Notes: generated by a model from the sequence alone, not told the origin. Positions 18,339-25,710 are shown, numbered from the stretch's first letter. The stretch: 32,570 nt of DNA from RGDT01 sp964630925 (GCA_964630925.1 CAZVZK010000110.1:1-32570), one strand, 5' to 3'. Translations and numbers: made by a program.

Positions 18339-19100
18339 TCAACGAGAGAAGAACGCAGCGGCCATCGCGGAGTATTCCGCCTCGGGGCGGAGGGCTCGAT
18401 CCCGGCGTCCGCGGAGGCGGGTCAGGAGTTGTCGGCCTGGGCTGTCGAGTGAGCCTGCACGCTCCCGCTCTTCAAAGTGGTCGAGCAGGTCGCGGATGTC
18501 CTTGAGATCCTGGAGGCGCTCCCGGCGCCGTTCCAGCAACTCCGGGCGGTCCAGACCGAGAACCCTTATCGTGATGTCGCCGACCCGGCTCCGCCCCACA
18601 GGGACAGGCCGCTCATCGTGGAAAGTGATGTGGAGCGCCGGATCGACGGCGGCGGGGTTGATCAAGAGGGGCTTCTCGCGCCCGAGGTTCTGGCGGTGGC
18701 TGCGAGCCCGCCGGCCGGGGTTGGACAAGGGGAAGTGGGTCCGCTTGAACCTCTGGTTGCAGAGCTGGCAGGAGACGAAGAGGTTCGACCACTCGTATGC
18801 GAGCCAGTAATACCCTGGGCGCAGCGGCACGCCGCCCGCGTCCTGCCTGACCTCGGCTTTGGGGCGGAAATGCTCCACATCGCCGTAACTGATGTGGGCG
18901 AAGGCCGACTCGCAGAAGGCGCACTTGTCGAGTTGCATTCGCCGGAGGGCCTCCTTGACCGCCGGGTCGCGCCAGATGGTGTCATCAAAGACGAAGTCGC
19001 GTACGCCTCGCCGGTACGCCGCTTCGAGGGCAGCCCGGGCAGCGACGCCGCGAGACGGAAGCGGCTCCGGCGGGGCCGGTGGGCGAGTGAGGCGTCTCAC
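18339..19100 (-). CDS. HNH endonuclease of a Septu-like (PtuB-like) pair
   Basis: A 253-aa protein with an HNH-type metal-finger fold. CAFC (60-63), the DVEHFRPK motif with the catalytic-type Glu-His (76-77), and CQLCNQRFK (111-119) form the zinc-stabilised core. YYWLAYEWSNLFVSCQLCN between them is characteristic of PtuB and related HNH proteins encoded next to AAA ATPases. The remainder is charged and helical. I start it at GTG, position 19100, because that codon forms a GTGA overlap with the stop of the ATPase; no better ATG precedes the HNH core. In Septu, the HNH partner cuts DNA or RNA on activation of the ATPase; here that role is inferred from context and motif. Confidence 0.82.
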   Translation of the reverse strand: MRRLTRPPAPPEPLPSRGVAARAALEAAYRRGVRDFVFDDTIWRDPAVKEALRRMQLDKCAFCESAFAHISYGDVEHFRPKAEVRQDAGGVPLRPGYYWLAYEWSNLFVSCQLCNQRFKRTHFPLSNPGRRARSHRQNLGREKPLLINPAAVDPALHITFHDERPVPVGRSRVGDITIRVLGLDRPELLERRRERLQDLKDIRDLLDHFEERERAGSLDSPGRQLLTRLRGRRDRALRPEAEYSAMAAAFFSR

Positions 19101-20497
19101 GATCCGGCCACGCCTTTCCGGAGGTAGTCGAGGGATTCTCGGATGACCCTCCGGTCTTCGGCCTCCTCCGCCGACTCCCCACCGGGCAGCGGGCCGATTT
19201 GGCCATCCAGCTCCTCCAGCTCCCGCCGATCCGCCGCCGTCAGCTCCGGCCTGGCGAGGATGGCCTGACGCTGTTCCAGCAACTTGTCCAGGCGCGGCGG
19301 GCGGGCATTCGGCAGGCCGAACAGCTCGCTGGTGTAGATCTGATCGAGCCGCCAGTTGCGGATCTGATCCACGTCGTTGTCGATCACCACCTGATCGCCC
19401 TCGCGGCGGAGGACGGCGAGGTTGGCGTCCTCGGCGGCCTGGACGACGAGCGGGCTGTGGGCGGTGACGATGAACTGTGTCTGCGGGAAGCGTCTGGTCA
19501 GCTCGCCGACGAGCTGACGCTGCCACTTGGGGTGCAGGTGCAGATCGATCTCATCGACGAGGACGATGGCCGGCTCCGTCAGCGGGTCGGGGCTGTCGGG
19601 GTAGCGCTCGGCCATGCGGCTGGCGAGATCGACCATCCAGGCGATGAGCGTCTGGTAGCCGTGGCCGAGGGAGCGAAGCGGCACCCAGCCGTAGGGCGTC
19701 TCGAAATCGACACGGGATTTCGGCGGCGTCCCTTCACCGGCCACGAATCGGATCGCCGTTGCCCCGTCCTCTGGGAGCACGGCGAGGAGTAGCCCGGTGA
19801 TACGATCACGTTGCCGCTGATGTCGGTCGTCCTCGGGGGATGACTTGCTCGCGTAGTCGAGCTGGAGAAGCGTCTCCTCGGCGTGGCGGAGCGAGGCGGT
19901 GTCCGAGAAAAGCGTCCCAACAGGATCGTCCACGGCCTCGGCGGACAGGGTGGCCGAGCCGAGCCGGCGGCTTGCTCCGTAAGCACAGAGCAAGGGCAGC
20001 CGAGGACGTTCAGAGGGGTCTTCGTCGGCGCCCCGTCCGCTGTGCGTTCCGATTCCCCCACCAGCGAGCCACAGTTTGAGCTGTCGTGACCCCAATGGCT
20101 GGGGGGGATATCGCTGGTCGAAATTCGCCGCAGAGAAGGTCGCCCGGAGGATACCCTCCGCTTTCGCCCCGCGCGGGAGCGTCAGAAAATCCTCAAGTCG
20201 GCTGATGCCTCGATCCATCGCGTGCCAGAGGTCATTTGTGTCGGCTGGCCCGTTCGGGATGGGTGGCTTGCTCGACCAGTCCATCGCCACCAACGCCTGC
20301 AACACCGTCGTCTTGCCGGTCCCGTTCTCGCCTAGGAGGATCGTCCACCGCGCGGGGCCGCCCTTGCCGTCGTCCAACTTCAGCGTCTGCTTCTCGCGGA
20401 AGCAGCGTACGTTCTCCAGGGTCAGCGACGTGAAATACGCCGGCCCCGGCGGCGTCTCGCTGCCGTTCGTCTCCGGCTTGCTCGCCTTCTTCGCCAT
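19097..20497 (-). CDS. AAA/ABC-type ATPase of a Septu-like (PtuA-like) pair
   Basis: A 466-aa ATPase of the overcoming-lysogenisation/AAA_21 type. FTSLTLENVRCF (22-33) leads into Walker A GENGTGKT (56-63). A signature-like LRSLGHGYQ (274-282), Walker B IVLVDEIDLHLHP (311-323) and the switch His in TAHSPL (345-350) follow. The C-terminal section (about 375-466) is helical and charged (IRNWRLDQIYTSELFGLP, then LDKLLEQRQ). This architecture with a directly downstream, overlapping HNH gene matches the two-gene Septu (PtuA-PtuB) layout, and resembles ATPase-HNH modules attached to some retrons, but no reverse transcriptase is present. The ATG at 20497 has GAGGG about 10 nt upstream. The pair sits as an inserted unit between priA and a hydrolase operon. 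Confidence 0.85.
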   Translation of the reverse strand: MAKKASKPETNGSETPPGPAYFTSLTLENVRCFREKQTLKLDDGKGGPARWTILLGENGTGKTTVLQALVAMDWSSKPPIPNGPADTNDLWHAMDRGISRLEDFLTLPRGAKAEGILRATFSAANFDQRYPPQPLGSRQLKLWLAGGGIGTHSGRGADEDPSERPRLPLLCAYGASRRLGSATLSAEAVDDPVGTLFSDTASLRHAEETLLQLDYASKSSPEDDRHQRQRDRITGLLLAVLPEDGATAIRFVAGEGTPPKSRVDFETPYGWVPLRSLGHGYQTLIAWMVDLASRMAERYPDSPDPLTEPAIVLVDEIDLHLHPKWQRQLVGELTRRFPQTQFIVTAHSPLVVQAAEDANLAVLRREGDQVVIDNDVDQIRNWRLDQIYTSELFGLPNARPPRLDKLLEQRQAILARPELTAADRRELEELDGQIGPLPGGESAEEAEDRRVIRESLDYLRKGVAGS

Positions 20498-20583
20498 CGC
20501 TCGGCCCTCGTCCGGACGGCTTCATCCTACCTGATCCGCGATGCCGACGCCACGGGCCGTCAGGCCGGCGTGTCGCGTGGCGA

Positions 20584-20589
20584 TAGACT
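20584..20589 (+). promoter_or_regulatory. Putative -10 element of the hydrolase gene
   Basis: TAGACT inside GATAGACTGACGG lies 45 nt before the ATG at 20635. The same word GATAGACTG(T)CGG occurs upstream of the GNAT gene on the other strand (24233-24238). Confidence 0.3.
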
Positions 20590-20634
20590 GACGGGCGGGC
20601 GGCGAGCCGGCCCCTGACCTACCGGAGGACCGAC

Positions 20635-21606
20635 ATGGCGCGGATGTCGAATTGGCGAGGGTATCCCCTGGCGGCCCTCTGCGCCGTGTTGGCGATCCCG
20701 TGCCTGTGGGCAGCGGATGACAAGGGGGTGACGGTGCCCGACGACGTCGCCTTCCGCCGGGCGGACATCATCAGCGAGGGCACCCGCATGGCGGCGGAGG
20801 TGTTCGCGCCCAGGAAGCCCAAGGGCGAAAGGCTCCCCACCGTCGTCATGAGCCACGGCTGGGGCGGCACCGCCGAGATGCTGCGGCCCGACGCCATCCG
20901 ATTCGCCCAGGCCGGCTACCTCGTGGTGGCCTTCGACTACCGCGGGTGGGGCGCCAGCGACGCCCGCCTCGTCGCCGTCGGCAGGCCGGAGAAGAAGGAC
21001 GGCAAACTCGTCGCCGAGGTGAAGGAGGTCCGCGGCGTGGTCGATCCCATCGACCAGACGACGGACATCATGAACGCGATCAACTGGGTGGCCGGCGAGA
21101 AGCAGTGCGACAAGGCCCGCATCGGCCTGTGGGGCTCGTCGTTCTCCGGCGGGCATGTTGTGTACGTGGCCGCACGCGACCCGCGCGTGAAGGCGTTCGT
21201 CAGCCAGGTCGGCTCGATGGACGGGCGCTGGGCCATCGCCCCGGCGCTCAAGGAGTACACCTTCGCCCAGGGCGCGGCGCGGGCGCGCGGCAAGGCCGGC
21301 TATCCGGGGCCGGGGGAGAAGTTCGGCTCGCTGACCGGGGCGCCGGTGATCGAGAAGTTCATCGGCTACGCGCCCGTCGAGGACGTCGGCAGGTGCAAGG
21401 CGTGCGCGAAGCTCTTCATCATCGCGGAGAAGGAGGAGCTGTTCGACAACAAGGAGCACGCGATCCTGGCCCACGAACGGGCGACGGGGGTGAAGAAGCT
21501 CGTGACCATCAAGGGCATCAAGCACTACGGCATCTACAAGGAGGCGCGTGGCCAGGCCCAGAAGGAGGCCATCGCCTGGTTCGACGAGCACCTGAAGGGG
21601 AAGTAG
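20635..21606 (+). CDS. Secreted alpha/beta hydrolase (dienelactone hydrolase-like)
   Basis: A 323-aa protein with an N-terminal signal peptide (hydrophobic core to LWA, cleavage near residue 26). The hydrolase core has the oxyanion-type MSHGWGG (about 72-78), FDYRGWGASD, and the nucleophile elbow WGSSFSGG (about 165-172). The elbow reads Ser-x-Ser-x-Gly in place of the usual Gly-x-Ser-x-Gly. A late KGIKHYGIY (about 300) carries the probable catalytic His. Substrate cannot be named; this group includes esterases and acyl-peptidase-like enzymes. GGAGG lies 6 nt before the ATG. The next gene starts 3 nt after its stop, so the two are co-transcribed. It is divergent from the Septu-like pair with a 137-bp gap. 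Confidence 0.88.
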   Translation: MARMSNWRGYPLAALCAVLAIPCLWAADDKGVTVPDDVAFRRADIISEGTRMAAEVFAPRKPKGERLPTVVMSHGWGGTAEMLRPDAIRFAQAGYLVVAFDYRGWGASDARLVAVGRPEKKDGKLVAEVKEVRGVVDPIDQTTDIMNAINWVAGEKQCDKARIGLWGSSFSGGHVVYVAARDPRVKAFVSQVGSMDGRWAIAPALKEYTFAQGAARARGKAGYPGPGEKFGSLTGAPVIEKFIGYAPVEDVGRCKACAKLFIIAEKEELFDNKEHAILAHERATGVKKLVTIKGIKHYGIYKEARGQAQKEAIAWFDEHLKGK

Positions 21607-21609
21607 CCG

Positions 21610-22263
21610 ATGCGGCTGATCGACGTGAGCCACGCCGTCGAGGACGGGATGGTGACCTACCGCGGCCTGCCCGCGCCCGTGGTCTGCGACTTCCTCAGCC
21701 GCGAGGAGTCGCGGAAGCTCTACGCGCCCGGCGTCGAGTTCCACATCGGCAAGGTCGAGATGGTCGCCAACACCGGCACCTACCTCGACGCCCCGTTCCA
21801 CCGCTACGCCGACGGGGCCGACCTCGCCGGTCTGCCGCTGGAGGGCGTCGCCGGCCTCGACGCCGTCGTCGTGCGCCGGGGCGGCGGGCGGGCCATCGCG
21901 GCGGCGGACTTGCGTGGGCTCGACGTGCGAGGCAAGGCGGTGCTGATCCACACCGGTTGGGACCGGCACTGGCGCACGGATGCCTACTTCGACGGCCACC
22001 CCTACCTCACCGCTGACGCCGCCGAGTGGCTGCGCTCCAGCGGGGCGGCGTTGGCGGGCATCGACTCGCTGAACATCGACGACACCGCCGACCTCGCGCG
22101 TCCAACTCACTCCCTGCTGCTGCGGGCCGGCATCCCCATCGTCGAGCATCTGACGGGCCTGGGCGCTCTGCCGGACGACGGCTTCCGCTTCTTCGCGGTG
22201 CCGGTCAAGGTCGTCGGGATGGGCACCTTCCCCGTCCGCGCCTTCGGGATGATCGGCGGATGA
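21610..22263 (+). CDS. Cyclase family protein (kynurenine formamidase-like) with altered metal site
   Basis: A 217-aa protein of the KynB/cyclase superfamily, whose members are metal-dependent amidohydrolase-like enzymes. The fold is evident from IDVSHAVEDGM at the N-terminus, VLIHTGWDRHW (about 116-126), IDSLNIDD and IPIVEHLTGL (about 175-184). The metal motif, normally HxGTHxDxPxH, reads NTGTYLDAPFH (54-64): the two His are Asn54 and Tyr58, while Asp60 and His64 remain. This could mean a different metal arrangement or loss of metal use. The gene starts 3 nt after the hydrolase stop with a GGGGAAG ribosome site inside the end of that gene. Its own stop lies 4 nt from the convergent dehydrogenase. 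Confidence 0.88.
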   Translation: MRLIDVSHAVEDGMVTYRGLPAPVVCDFLSREESRKLYAPGVEFHIGKVEMVANTGTYLDAPFHRYADGADLAGLPLEGVAGLDAVVVRRGGGRAIAAADLRGLDVRGKAVLIHTGWDRHWRTDAYFDGHPYLTADAAEWLRSSGAALAGIDSLNIDDTADLARPTHSLLLRAGIPIVEHLTGLGALPDDGFRFFAVPVKVVGMGTFPVRAFGMIGG

Positions 22264-22267
22264 AGGG

Positions 22268-23290
22268 TCAGTCGCCGACCTCGACCACCGCCTTGATGAC
22301 GCCCGTCTCGGGACGTGTGTACGATTCGAACACGCCGATCAGGTCGTCGAAGCCGGTGCGGTGCGTGATCCACGGGCGCGTGTCGATGCGGCCCTGCTCG
22401 ATGTGGGCGATGATCTCGCTGAAGTCGCGCGACAGGGCGTTGCGCGAGCAGAGCAGCGTCCCCTCCGGGCGGTGGAAGACGGGGTGCTTGAATTTGACCT
22501 CGTCCGTCGTGATGCCGACGAACACCAGCCGCCCCGCGTGGGCGATGAGGCCGAAGGACGTGCCCATCGACGCGCTGCTGCCGGTGGCGTCGATGACCAC
22601 CTCCGGCCCGTGGCCGTCGGTCAGCTCGCGCAGCTCCTTCTCCGCGTACTCGGACGACAGGAGCGTGTGCTCGACGCCCATCACCCGGCGGCAGAACTCC
22701 AGGCGTGTGGGGACGAGGTCCATCACGATGATGCGTCCGCCGGCCAGCTTGGCGAACTCCAGCACCGACAGGCCGATGGGGCCGGCGCCGATGATGAGGC
22801 AGCTTTCGCCCTGCTGGAGCCCCGAGCGTGCGACGGCGTGCTTGCCGATGGCGAGCGTCTCGACGAGGGCGAGCTGGTCGAAGCCGAGCCTCGTGGAGAC
22901 GTGCAGCTTGCGGGCGGGGACGGTGAAGTAGGGGCGCAGGCCGCCGTCGCAGTGGACGCCGAGCGTCTGGTGGTGGTAGCAGCAGTTGGTGTGGCCGCGG
23001 ACGCAGGCGTGGCACTTCTGGCAGTTGATGTACGGCTCGACGGCGCAGTGATCGCCGGGCTTGACGTCGGTGACGCCCTCGCCGACGGCGGCGACGGTGA
23101 CGCCCAGCTCGTGGCCGGGGATGCGCGGGTAGGAGAAGAAGGGCATCTTGCCGAGGAAGCCGCCGAGGTCGGTGCCGCAGATGCCGACCTGGTGGACGCG
23201 GACGACCGCCTCGCCGGGGCCGGGGGCGGGCGGCGGCGCGATGTCGAGACGCTTCCAGGTGCGGGGGGATTCGAGCTGGAGTGCTTTCAT
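22268..23290 (-). CDS. Zinc-dependent medium-chain alcohol/sorbitol-type dehydrogenase
   Basis: A 340-aa NAD(P)-dependent oxidoreductase of the MDR superfamily. Catalytic zinc ligands are Cys38 (GICGTD), His60-Glu61 (PGHELG) and a later Glu (VETLAIG). The structural zinc site is Cys90, 93, 96 and 104. The cofactor loop is GAGPIG (168-173). It resembles threonine 3-dehydrogenase and sorbitol dehydrogenase relatives; the substrate cannot be decided. The ATG at 23290 overlaps the stop of the upstream 85-aa gene as ATGA, so its translation is probably coupled to that gene. A mutated copy of its first 28 codons lies 1.06 kb upstream (24263-24349), showing that its 5' neighbourhood was rearranged. 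Confidence 0.93.
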   Translation of the reverse strand: MKALQLESPRTWKRLDIAPPPAPGPGEAVVRVHQVGICGTDLGGFLGKMPFFSYPRIPGHELGVTVAAVGEGVTDVKPGDHCAVEPYINCQKCHACVRGHTNCCYHHQTLGVHCDGGLRPYFTVPARKLHVSTRLGFDQLALVETLAIGKHAVARSGLQQGESCLIIGAGPIGLSVLEFAKLAGGRIIVMDLVPTRLEFCRRVMGVEHTLLSSEYAEKELRELTDGHGPEVVIDATGSSASMGTSFGLIAHAGRLVFVGITTDEVKFKHPVFHRPEGTLLCSRNALSRDFSEIIAHIEQGRIDTRPWITHRTGFDDLIGVFESYTRPETGVIKAVVEVGD

Positions 23291-23292
23291 GG
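23207..23292. repeat. Direct-repeat copy 1 (5' end of the dehydrogenase)
   Basis: These ~86 bp cover the first 28 codons of the dehydrogenase. They recur in the same orientation at 24263-24349 with scattered changes, including a 2-nt deletion. The two copies bracket the GNAT and 85-aa genes. Confidence 0.85.
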
Positions 23293-23544
23293 AGCGGCAT
23301 CGAGGTTGGGGGCGATGGGGGCGCGGACATCCGAGGACTTGGCCTGTTCTACCAGCGCTTTGATCGCGGCGATCAAGGCGGGCCTGCTGCCCTCCGGAAC
23401 GGTGGAGAGGTCCACATAGAACGCCCGGCCGGATTCCAGGGCCTGGCGGACGTGGGCGAGGCGGGCACCGGCGGACACCGGCATCCCGCCCTCGGCCTCG
23501 GCCGCCTGGCGGAACAAGCTCTCGGGGGACGATTCGGTGGTCAT
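23287..23544 (-). CDS. Small protein (85 aa) coupled to GNAT and dehydrogenase
   Basis: An 85-aa cytoplasmic protein starting MTTESSPESLFRQAAEAEGG. It has a central segment GARLAHVRQALESGRAFYVDLS and a helical end with PALIAAIKALVEQAK. I recall similar small proteins next to GNAT genes of this type in cyanobacteria and actinobacteria, but cannot verify it. Its ATG overlaps the GNAT stop (ATGA) and its own stop overlaps the dehydrogenase ATG (again ATGA), so three proteins appear translationally chained. No ribbon-helix-helix motif is visible, so it does not look like a TacA-type antitoxin. Confidence 0.75.
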   Translation of the reverse strand: MTTESSPESLFRQAAEAEGGMPVSAGARLAHVRQALESGRAFYVDLSTVPEGSRPALIAAIKALVEQAKSSDVRAPIAPNLDAAP

Positions 23545-24167
23545 TGTGCCCCTCCCGTCGTGGCGAGCCAGGCGGCGGCCTGCTGGCCCGTGAACTCGAA
23601 ATAGGCTAAGTCGTAATAGGTGGGGTCGGGGCCGACCCGTGTCATCCCGCACCGCTCGTAGAACCCCTCAGCCTGCGGTAGGGAGTGGAGGCCGACCCTG
23701 CCCTCCAACCGCATCTCCAGGCTGAGCCGAACGGCCTCGGTGAGCAGGACGCTTCCGACGCCGAGGAATCGTGGCGCTGCGCCCATCCCCTTCAGGTTCC
23801 AAGGGGCGGTTTCGACGTAGTCCACATAGACCACGTGCCCGTCACCGAGCCGGGCGCGGCGTGGGGCGCGGAAGACCGCCATGACCCCTTGCGGCTCGCC
23901 CTCACACTCGGCCGCCACCAGCAGATGCTGCCCTGTTCTTACACTATCCGCCTTGTTCCTCCAATCCCAATGGTCATGCTCCAAAGGGGCCAAGCCTTCA
24001 GCGGCCCCGCCGGCTGCCGCGTTCTCACGGGCCGCGCCCCAGAGGGCTTCGATAACTTCGAGCTGTGTCGGCGAGTAGTCGCGGTAGACGATGGCCTCGA
24101 CGAAGGGCCGGGCCGAGGTGCGCCCATCGACCAGATGGACCTTGCGGGCGGAGGAAGGGATGCTCAT
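23541..24167 (-). CDS. GNAT-family N-acetyltransferase
   Basis: A 208-aa protein. The N-terminal third (VHLVDGRTSARPFVEAIVYRDYSPTQLEVIEALW) and the EHDHWDWRNKAD segment (about 63-74) are an added region. The acetyl-CoA-binding part follows: LLVAAECEGEPQGVMAVFR, VVYVDYVETAPWN (beta4), then FLGVGSVLLTEAVRLSLE in place of the RxxGxG loop, and EGFYERCGMTRVG near the end. The GNAT loop is therefore non-standard (G-V-G-S) but recognisable. The acceptor is unknown. The ATG ends at 24167 with no strong SD. GATAGACTG (minus strand, 24233-24238 core) lies 66 nt upstream as a possible -10. Its stop overlaps the 85-aa gene. Confidence 0.85.
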   Translation of the reverse strand: MSIPSSARKVHLVDGRTSARPFVEAIVYRDYSPTQLEVIEALWGAARENAAAGGAAEGLAPLEHDHWDWRNKADSVRTGQHLLVAAECEGEPQGVMAVFRAPRRARLGDGHVVYVDYVETAPWNLKGMGAAPRFLGVGSVLLTEAVRLSLEMRLEGRVGLHSLPQAEGFYERCGMTRVGPDPTYYDLAYFEFTGQQAAAWLATTGGAQ

Positions 24168-24232
24168 GTCACGGCCCCGGCTGGCGCTGCGGCCGAGTGG
24201 AGGGTCGGGAGAAGCCGATGCGGCCTGCCGAC

Positions 24233-24238
24233 AGTCTA
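24233..24238 (-). promoter_or_regulatory. Putative -10 element of the GNAT operon
   Basis: The minus strand reads CCGATAGACTGTCG with core TAGACT, 66 nt before the GNAT ATG. The word is shared with the region before the hydrolase at 20584. Confidence 0.3.
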
Positions 24239-24262
24239 TCGGATGGGGGAGCGTCCAGGGAG

Positions 24263-24349
24263 CGCCTCGCCGGACCCGGTGGCCGGCGGCGGCGGGGCGA
24301 TGTCGAGACGCTTCCAGGTGGGGGGATTCGAGCTGGAGTGCTTTCGTGG
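24263..24349 (-). pseudogene. Vestigial 5' fragment of the alcohol dehydrogenase
   Basis: The minus strand encodes a decayed copy of the first ~28 codons of the dehydrogenase at 23290. The shared peptide TWKRLDIAPPP is readable, then diverges (PATGSGEAL against PAPGPGEAV). The start codon is ACG instead of ATG, and a 2-nt deletion after codon 9 breaks the frame. Homology stops abruptly at about 24263. It begins 20 nt after the stop of the LRR gene, the position the dehydrogenase itself would have had before the GNAT/85-aa pair intervened. Confidence 0.85.
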
Positions 24350-24369
24350 TGCCGTTGTCCTCTGGCCCG

Positions 24370-25191
24370 TCACCCGATGTTCCCTGATTCGATCTTGCAT
24401 CTGGGAAGGGCCTTCCGCAGCGCCTTGAACCCTTCCGCCGTGAGCTTCGTGTTGTAGAGGCGGAGAGCGCGGAGCGACTTCAGCCGCGCAAGGTACGGGA
24501 TCGCCTTGTCGGTGAGGGCCTCGCTTCTGATGCCCATGTCCTGGAGATTTGGCAACCCCTGGAGTGGCTCCAAGGTGGCATCGGTCAACTCCCCTCGGAG
24601 GCCGAGAAATGTCAGCTTCTTCAAGCCCCAAAGATGCCGCAAGCCTCCCTCCGTCCGGAAATCGAGCCACAGGGACAGCTCGATCAGCTCCTTCTGGGCC
24701 GCCACGGCAGCGAGTCCTCTCTCCGTGACCCTGGGCTCAGTCAGGTACAGGGCACGAAGGTCCAGCCTCGCGAGATGTTTCGCCCCCTCGTCGGTCATCC
24801 CCGTGAGGTTACTCGTGAGGTACACCAGCCTCTTCAAGCCAGACAGGTGCCGCCACGCCTCGTCGGGGATTTCTTCCATGTAGGAAAAGTACAACGCATC
24901 GACCTTGTCGAATGTCCCGATCCGCTTCGCCGCCGCTTCCGAGAGTTTGGAGTAGGTGACCTCAAGCCACGTCGGGAGTGGAGGCGGCGGCAGCTTACCC
25001 CAATCGATCATGCTGCCTTCCTTCCGCAGAAACAGCCTCGGGGCCGATGGGGCGCCCAACACCACGACCCGCGCCCCCACCTTCTCCCAGGCGTCCCGGA
25101 ACGCCTTGTCGAGCTCGTATGGGATGAGCGGCCCGGCAGCCCGTGCCCCGTCAGCGAGGCAGAACACCCCCAGAACAAGAAGGAGTCTCAT
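24370..25191 (-). CDS. Secreted leucine-rich-repeat protein
   Basis: A 273-aa protein. Residues 1-19 form a signal peptide (MRLLLVLGVFCLADGARA). After a spacer to about 80 comes a run of irregular LRRs of the ~24-residue type common in planctomycetes: LSGLKRLVYLTSNLTGMTDEGAKHL, LDLRALYLTEPRVTERGLAAV, LWGLKKLTFLGLRGELTDATLEPL, LPNLQDMGIRSEALTDKAI and LKSLRALRLYNTKLTAEGFKAL. AAGGAG precedes the ATG at 25191. GC is a little lower than in the neighbouring core genes. Such repeats usually bind protein; the partner is unknown. It lies between the Rpn-like remnants and the dehydrogenase vestige, all on the minus strand. Confidence 0.88.
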   Translation of the reverse strand: MRLLLVLGVFCLADGARAAGPLIPYELDKAFRDAWEKVGARVVVLGAPSAPRLFLRKEGSMIDWGKLPPPPLPTWLEVTYSKLSEAAAKRIGTFDKVDALYFSYMEEIPDEAWRHLSGLKRLVYLTSNLTGMTDEGAKHLARLDLRALYLTEPRVTERGLAAVAAQKELIELSLWLDFRTEGGLRHLWGLKKLTFLGLRGELTDATLEPLQGLPNLQDMGIRSEALTDKAIPYLARLKSLRALRLYNTKLTAEGFKALRKALPRCKIESGNIG

Positions 25192-25227
25192 GGCGTGCCC
25201 TCCGTAGGTGGTGCTTCCTTGGGCGGT

Positions 25228-25461
25228 TCATGGGGTTGCGAGCAGGTCATCCCATGACGAGGCGCCCAGCAAGCGGCGGCCCAGCGCCAGAAGTCGGTCG
25301 GGGTCGTTGATGGCCCGAATCGTTGCCGCGGTGGCCGGCGCCGCCTCGCCGAACTTCACACGGCCCTGCTCCAACAGTAGCTCCTGTTGGCCCCGCCGCT
25401 CGCCCTTCCTCACGATCCACTGATAGGTCGAAGACTCTTCCATCTCGTGCCTCCGATCCAA
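25228..25461 (-). pseudogene. Detached third copy of the Rpn-like C-terminal domain
   Basis: This reads about 72 residues from MEESSTYQWIVRKGERRGQQ (ATG at 25443; an in-frame TTG at 25461 is possible) to SSWDDLLATP and a stop. It matches the C-terminal domain of the frameshifted gene at 25711-26560 and the copy at 25468-25692, with clear divergence (for instance GRVKFGEAAPATAATIRAIND). It lacks the nuclease part. It could be a dead duplicate, or a translated small protein, since it stays open end to end. Confidence 0.75.
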
Positions 25462-25467
25462 CGGCCG

Positions 25468-25692
25468 TCAAGGGGTGGCCAGCAACTCATCCCATGACGA
25501 GACATCATGTACGCGGTCACTGATCGCCCGCAGGCGGTCGAGATCCCCCAGCGCCTGCAACGCCGCCACGGTGGCAGGCACCGGCTCGCCGTACCGTCGG
25601 CGGCCTTGGCGCAAGATCACATCCACCAGCTCCTGCTTCGCGCCCTTCCGCACGATCCACCGGTAGGTAGCCGACTCTTCCATCTCTCGCAC
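25468..25692 (-). pseudogene. Detached second copy of the Rpn-like C-terminal domain
   Basis: A 74-codon frame (GTG at 25692, ATG at 25683) reads VREMEESATYRWIVRKGAKQ through RRRYGEPVPATVAALQALGDL to SSWDELLATP. Just upstream, the bases still encode LAEE in frame, matching the parent LAAEVREMEES, so the duplicated unit began a few codons before the present start. It is the middle of three copies with 240-243 bp spacing. Confidence 0.75.
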
Positions 25693-25710
25693 CTCTTCAG
25701 CCAGGTGAGA

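Noticed and set aside
18339..20497. Retron with ATPase-HNH effectors
   Set aside because: There is no reverse transcriptase or msr/msd-like structure within several kilobases on either side.
23287..24167. Classic TacT/TacA GNAT toxin-antitoxin
   Set aside because: The GNAT is longer than that class, the partner lies downstream and has no ribbon-helix-helix motif.
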